Part shown: positions 61,449-64,000 of the stretch, piece by piece
Layout: every line of letters starts with the position of its first letter
Position numbering within the stretch: the first letter of the stretch is position 1
From: Vibrio sp. Y2-5
Lineage (GTDB): Bacteria > Pseudomonadota > Gammaproteobacteria > Enterobacterales > Vibrionaceae
Assembly (NCBI RefSeq): GCF_014596725.1
Contig: NZ_JACVEG010000003.1
Coordinates: 62,001 to 126,000 of the forward strand
DNA length: 64,000 nt
Reading direction: 5' to 3'
The notes under the pieces: model-generated
Seen by the model: the letters and a program-made list of their open reading frames with translations, nothing else
What the model was told of the DNA's origin: nothing
Databases searched by the model: none
Translations under genes and position numbers: made by a program

Positions 61449-63038
61449 TTAATCTGCACCTGATATCAAATCAGAGTGCAGGTTTAATGAAAATTTGGTT
61501 TGGAAAATCGCGCTGTTCATAGTTATTAACTCAGGACTAATGAAAGGCTTAAAAGCCATGTGACGAAGAATGTCGCGCTCAATATCGATACCTGGGGCTA
61601 TTTCAATCAGTTCAATACCTTGTTCTACCATCCGAAACACAGCTCTTTCAGTGATGTATAGCACCGGCTTATTGGCTTTTAATGCCTGATTAGCACTGAA
61701 AGTAATTTGTTCAACTTGGGAGATAAATTTGCTCTGATTACCTTCATTGATGATTTGCAGTTGCCCACCTTCAACTTGAACATCTAAACCTTTAGCCGTG
61801 AAAGTGCCGCAGAAATACACTTCTTTGGCGTTTTGAGTTATGTTGATAAACCCACCACAACCAGCGATTTTGGTACCGAATCGGGAAACGTTGATGTCGC
61901 CTTTTGCATCACATTGGGCAAGCCCGAGAAAGGCTTGATCAACGCCGCCACCATCATAGAAATCAAACATTTGGTCTTGCCCGATAATAGCTTCGGGAAA
62001 AGCTGAAGCTCCGAAGTCAAGTCCACTGGCTGGAGAACCACCCACAGCACCCGGTTCCACCGTTAAGGTGAATTTGTCTAGAATGCCAGCTTGTTGTGCC
62101 ACTTTGGCTATGTATTCAGGCGCGCCTATACCAAGGTTGAGCACCGAATTCTCTCTCAATTCCATCGCAGCTCGGCGAGCGATAATGGTTTTCGCATTTA
62201 TCGGTTGTTCACTAGTGGAAAGCGCATCGGAGTTTTGGGGTAATTTAAGACCACGCCCGACAAACTCAGGGTTCATTTGGGTAGCAAATGTCTGCATGTG
62301 CTCGTTAAGATCGTCACACACCACCACAGCATCGACAAAAATGCCCGGAATTTTGACTTGATGAGGATCTAACGTTCCGGCGGGTACAACTTGTTTAACC
62401 TGAACGATCACCTTCCCGTTGTTATTAGTCGCAGCTTGCGCAGCAGCAAGGCTTTCAACAATCAAACACTCATCCTCCATCGTAATATTGCCGTTTTCAT
62501 CGGCAGTAGTACCGCGCAAAATCGCAATATCAATGGGGATTTTGTTGTAAAACAGATACTCTTCATCATCAATTTCGACAACGCGAACCCAGTCTTGAGA
62601 GGTAATAGCGTTCAGCTTACCGCCCTCAATGCGAGGATCGACAAAAGTGCCCAATCCCACCTTAGTCATCAAGCCCGGCTTACCTGCAGCGCCATCTCGT
62701 AACAAATGAGAGATCACGCCTTGCGGTAAGTTGTAACCTTCAATTAGGTTGTCCACCACCAGCTGTTGCAGTTTGGGAACCAGCCCCCAATGTCCACCAA
62801 TCGCTCGTTTCACTAGCCCATGCTGTGCTAGGTGGTTGATGGCTTTGGTTTTACCATCCCCCTGACCCGCAGCAAAAACCAGTGTGAGATCCTTAGGAAA
62901 ACCCGATTGCTGATAACGTTCACCAATTGCTCGCTCGATAGCTTCAGGCACAACACTGCCAATAAACCCACCAAGCATGAGCGTTTGCCCGTCTTCAATC
63001 CAATGTGCAGCTTGCTCTGCCGTTAGTTTCGTAACCAC
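61449..63038 (-). CDS. Acyl-CoA:acetate/3-ketoacid CoA-transferase (family I, fused subunits)
   Basis: A 529-residue YdiF-like enzyme in which alpha and beta subunits are one chain. The alpha part begins KLTAEQAAHWIEDGQTLMLGG. The beta part carries the catalytic Glu near residue 328 in LTVEPGAVGGSPASGLDFG. The nucleotide loop LGIGAPEYIA precedes it. It transfers CoA onto short-chain acids such as acetoacetate. It is the first gene of the operon with the SDR and thiolase genes, and is divergent in spacing from the LysR gene on the same strand upstream. Confidence 0.9.
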   Translation of the reverse strand: MVTKLTAEQAAHWIEDGQTLMLGGFIGSVVPEAIERAIGERYQQSGFPKDLTLVFAAGQGDGKTKAINHLAQHGLVKRAIGGHWGLVPKLQQLVVDNLIEGYNLPQGVISHLLRDGAAGKPGLMTKVGLGTFVDPRIEGGKLNAITSQDWVRVVEIDDEEYLFYNKIPIDIAILRGTTADENGNITMEDECLIVESLAAAQAATNNNGKVIVQVKQVVPAGTLDPHQVKIPGIFVDAVVVCDDLNEHMQTFATQMNPEFVGRGLKLPQNSDALSTSEQPINAKTIIARRAAMELRENSVLNLGIGAPEYIAKVAQQAGILDKFTLTVEPGAVGGSPASGLDFGASAFPEAIIGQDQMFDFYDGGGVDQAFLGLAQCDAKGDINVSRFGTKIAGCGGFINITQNAKEVYFCGTFTAKGLDVQVEGGQLQIINEGNQSKFISQVEQITFSANQALKANKPVLYITERAVFRMVEQGIELIEIAPGIDIERDILRHMAFKPFISPELITMNSAIFQTKFSLNLHSDLISGAD

Positions 63039-63135
63039 AATTCACCTTCCTTGATTCGATGAATTTCAGGTTAGACATAAAGATGGAATTTGATAATTGC
63101 ACATATAGAGATTGTGAATTTCGAATCTGAAACAA

Positions 63136-64000
63136 TCATTGGCATTGACGACTATTTTCGTTTCGCATTGAGGCGACGCGTTCCAGTAGATACTGTTTGA
63201 AGCGAACGCAACGTTCCGGCATCGGCGCTCGGGGACGATACAAAAGGTCGATATCAAAACTGGCACATCGGTAGTCAGGCAAAATCTGAATCAGGTCACC
63301 ACTTTCAATACATTTATGCACCAGTGAATGAGGTAAATACGCGATCCCTGCATGCGCCATTGCAAAATCAAGCAACATTTCACTGTTGTCACACTCTAAA
63401 GTGTCCTGAATGGTGACAAACTCTTGCTTGCCATTCAGTTCGAAACTCCAGCGGTTTCCACCCAACAACGTCCTTGCATACAGGCAGCGATGCTGTGATA
63501 GAAACTCCGGCGTTTCAGGCATGCCGTGTTGTTGCAAATAGTTTTTAGACGCACAAAGATAAAGTGGCTCGGTGAGCACTCTCTTGCGTACAAGCAGAGA
63601 ATCAGGAGAAATATCGCCGTCGTAATTCGCTGTCGCTCTAAATGCGAAATCGATAGTGAGCGGATCAAAATCCCCCGCTTCGATGAAGATTCGAAAGTGC
63701 ACCTGTGGATGCTTTTCCATATATTCCGCAACAATTTTCGTCAAATACTGGCGAGCAAACAGTGGCGTTGAAGATATCTTAATTTCTCCTAGCTGCTGAG
63801 CAGCTAGATTCTGTACTTCTTCACACAGATTATTGATGTCTGGCAATAGAGGAGACATTCGCTCATAAAGCAGTTGTCCAGCTTGAGTAGCCACCAATTG
63901 ACGAGTACTTCGCTTGACTAACTCGACAGACATCGCCTCTTCTAGCTCTTTCACCCAACGACTTCCGGCTGCAGGAGAAATCCCTTGCTGTATCGCAGCT
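63136..64000 (-). CDS. LysR-family regulator (5' end beyond the window)
   Basis: The C-terminal 288 or so codons of a LysR protein. Codons to the window edge continue the HTH: AAIQQGISPAAGSRWVKELE, followed by LVKRSTRQLVATQAGQ. The effector domain follows (GEIKISSTPLFARQYL). An internal ATG at 63954 is not the start because the HTH continues upstream of it. It lies about 100 bases before the CoA-transferase gene on the same strand and may regulate it. Confidence 0.88.
   Translation of the reverse strand, partial: AAIQQGISPAAGSRWVKELEEAMSVELVKRSTRQLVATQAGQLLYERMSPLLPDINNLCEEVQNLAAQQLGEIKISSTPLFARQYLTKIVAEYMEKHPQVHFRIFIEAGDFDPLTIDFAFRATANYDGDISPDSLLVRKRVLTEPLYLCASKNYLQQHGMPETPEFLSQHRCLYARTLLGGNRWSFELNGKQEFVTIQDTLECDNSEMLLDFAMAHAGIAYLPHSLVHKCIESGDLIQILPDYRCASFDIDLLYRPRAPMPERCVRFKQYLLERVASMRNENSRQCQ

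Noticed and set aside
1..64000. CRISPR array, tRNA, rRNA, integrase or transposase genes
   Set aside because: I saw no regularly spaced repeats, no tRNA-like cloverleaf or CCA-ended sequence, and no recombinase or transposase motifs in any translation.

Overview
The window looks like chromosomal DNA of a Vibrio or close Vibrionaceae relative. It has moderately AT-rich gammaproteobacterial sequence, proteins closely matching E. coli and Vibrio housekeeping families (HrpA, AzoR, QueC/QueE, YidA, YccA-TusE-YccX-RlmI, YajD), several diguanylate cyclases and an ERIC-like intergenic repeat. Assignments come from reading the translations and motifs; no database search was run.

Layout. 1-3.9 kb: 5' part of hrpA, then azoR, a small acidic protein, a TerB-like protein and a DEDD-type exonuclease. 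4.2-9.8 kb: an unusual operon of a membrane-anchored DUF2760 protein and two divergent Hsp70 proteins, with an ERIC-like element between the Hsp70 genes. 10-17.8 kb: orphan small genes, a GNAT, a TPR-GGDEF protein, queE-queC, yidA and a siroheme synthase. 18.2-22.4 kb: a four-gene general amino acid ABC importer (aapJQMP type). 22.7-25.6 kb: the conserved yccA/tusE/acylphosphatase/rlmI block. 25.6-30.4 kb: two more GGDEF proteins. 30.6-35 kb: an agmatine-to-putrescine operon (aguB, permease, aguA) with a divergent LysR gene.

35-50.1 kb is the most coherent accessory region, a purine salvage and degradation locus. A RutR-like TetR regulator and a DUF5718 protein (apparently FAH-like) run leftward. 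A BMP-type nucleoside/purine ABC importer (ATPase, two permeases, binding protein) and xdhABC-uraD-uraH-guaD-puuD run rightward. Together they would import purines or nucleosides, deaminate guanine to xanthine, oxidise to urate and carry urate through 5-hydroxyisourate and OHCU to allantoin. Each of the three rightward transcription units is preceded by a palindrome close to the E. coli RutR consensus, overlapping a plausible -35 box.

50.2-58.7 kb is a mixed region: an isochorismatase-like hydrolase with a GlxA-type regulator, yajD, a GST with a LysR regulator, an esterase, GNATs, and three decayed fragments (GNAT, HD-GYP, methyl-accepting chemotaxis protein). It also holds a second NlpI-like lipoprotein gene with a fourth RutR-like site in its promoter. 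58.7-59.4 kb is a very AT-rich non-coding gap. 59.4-64 kb holds a ketone-body/short-chain acyl-CoA operon (CoA-transferase, acetoacetyl-CoA reductase, thiolase) next to a LysR gene that runs off the window.
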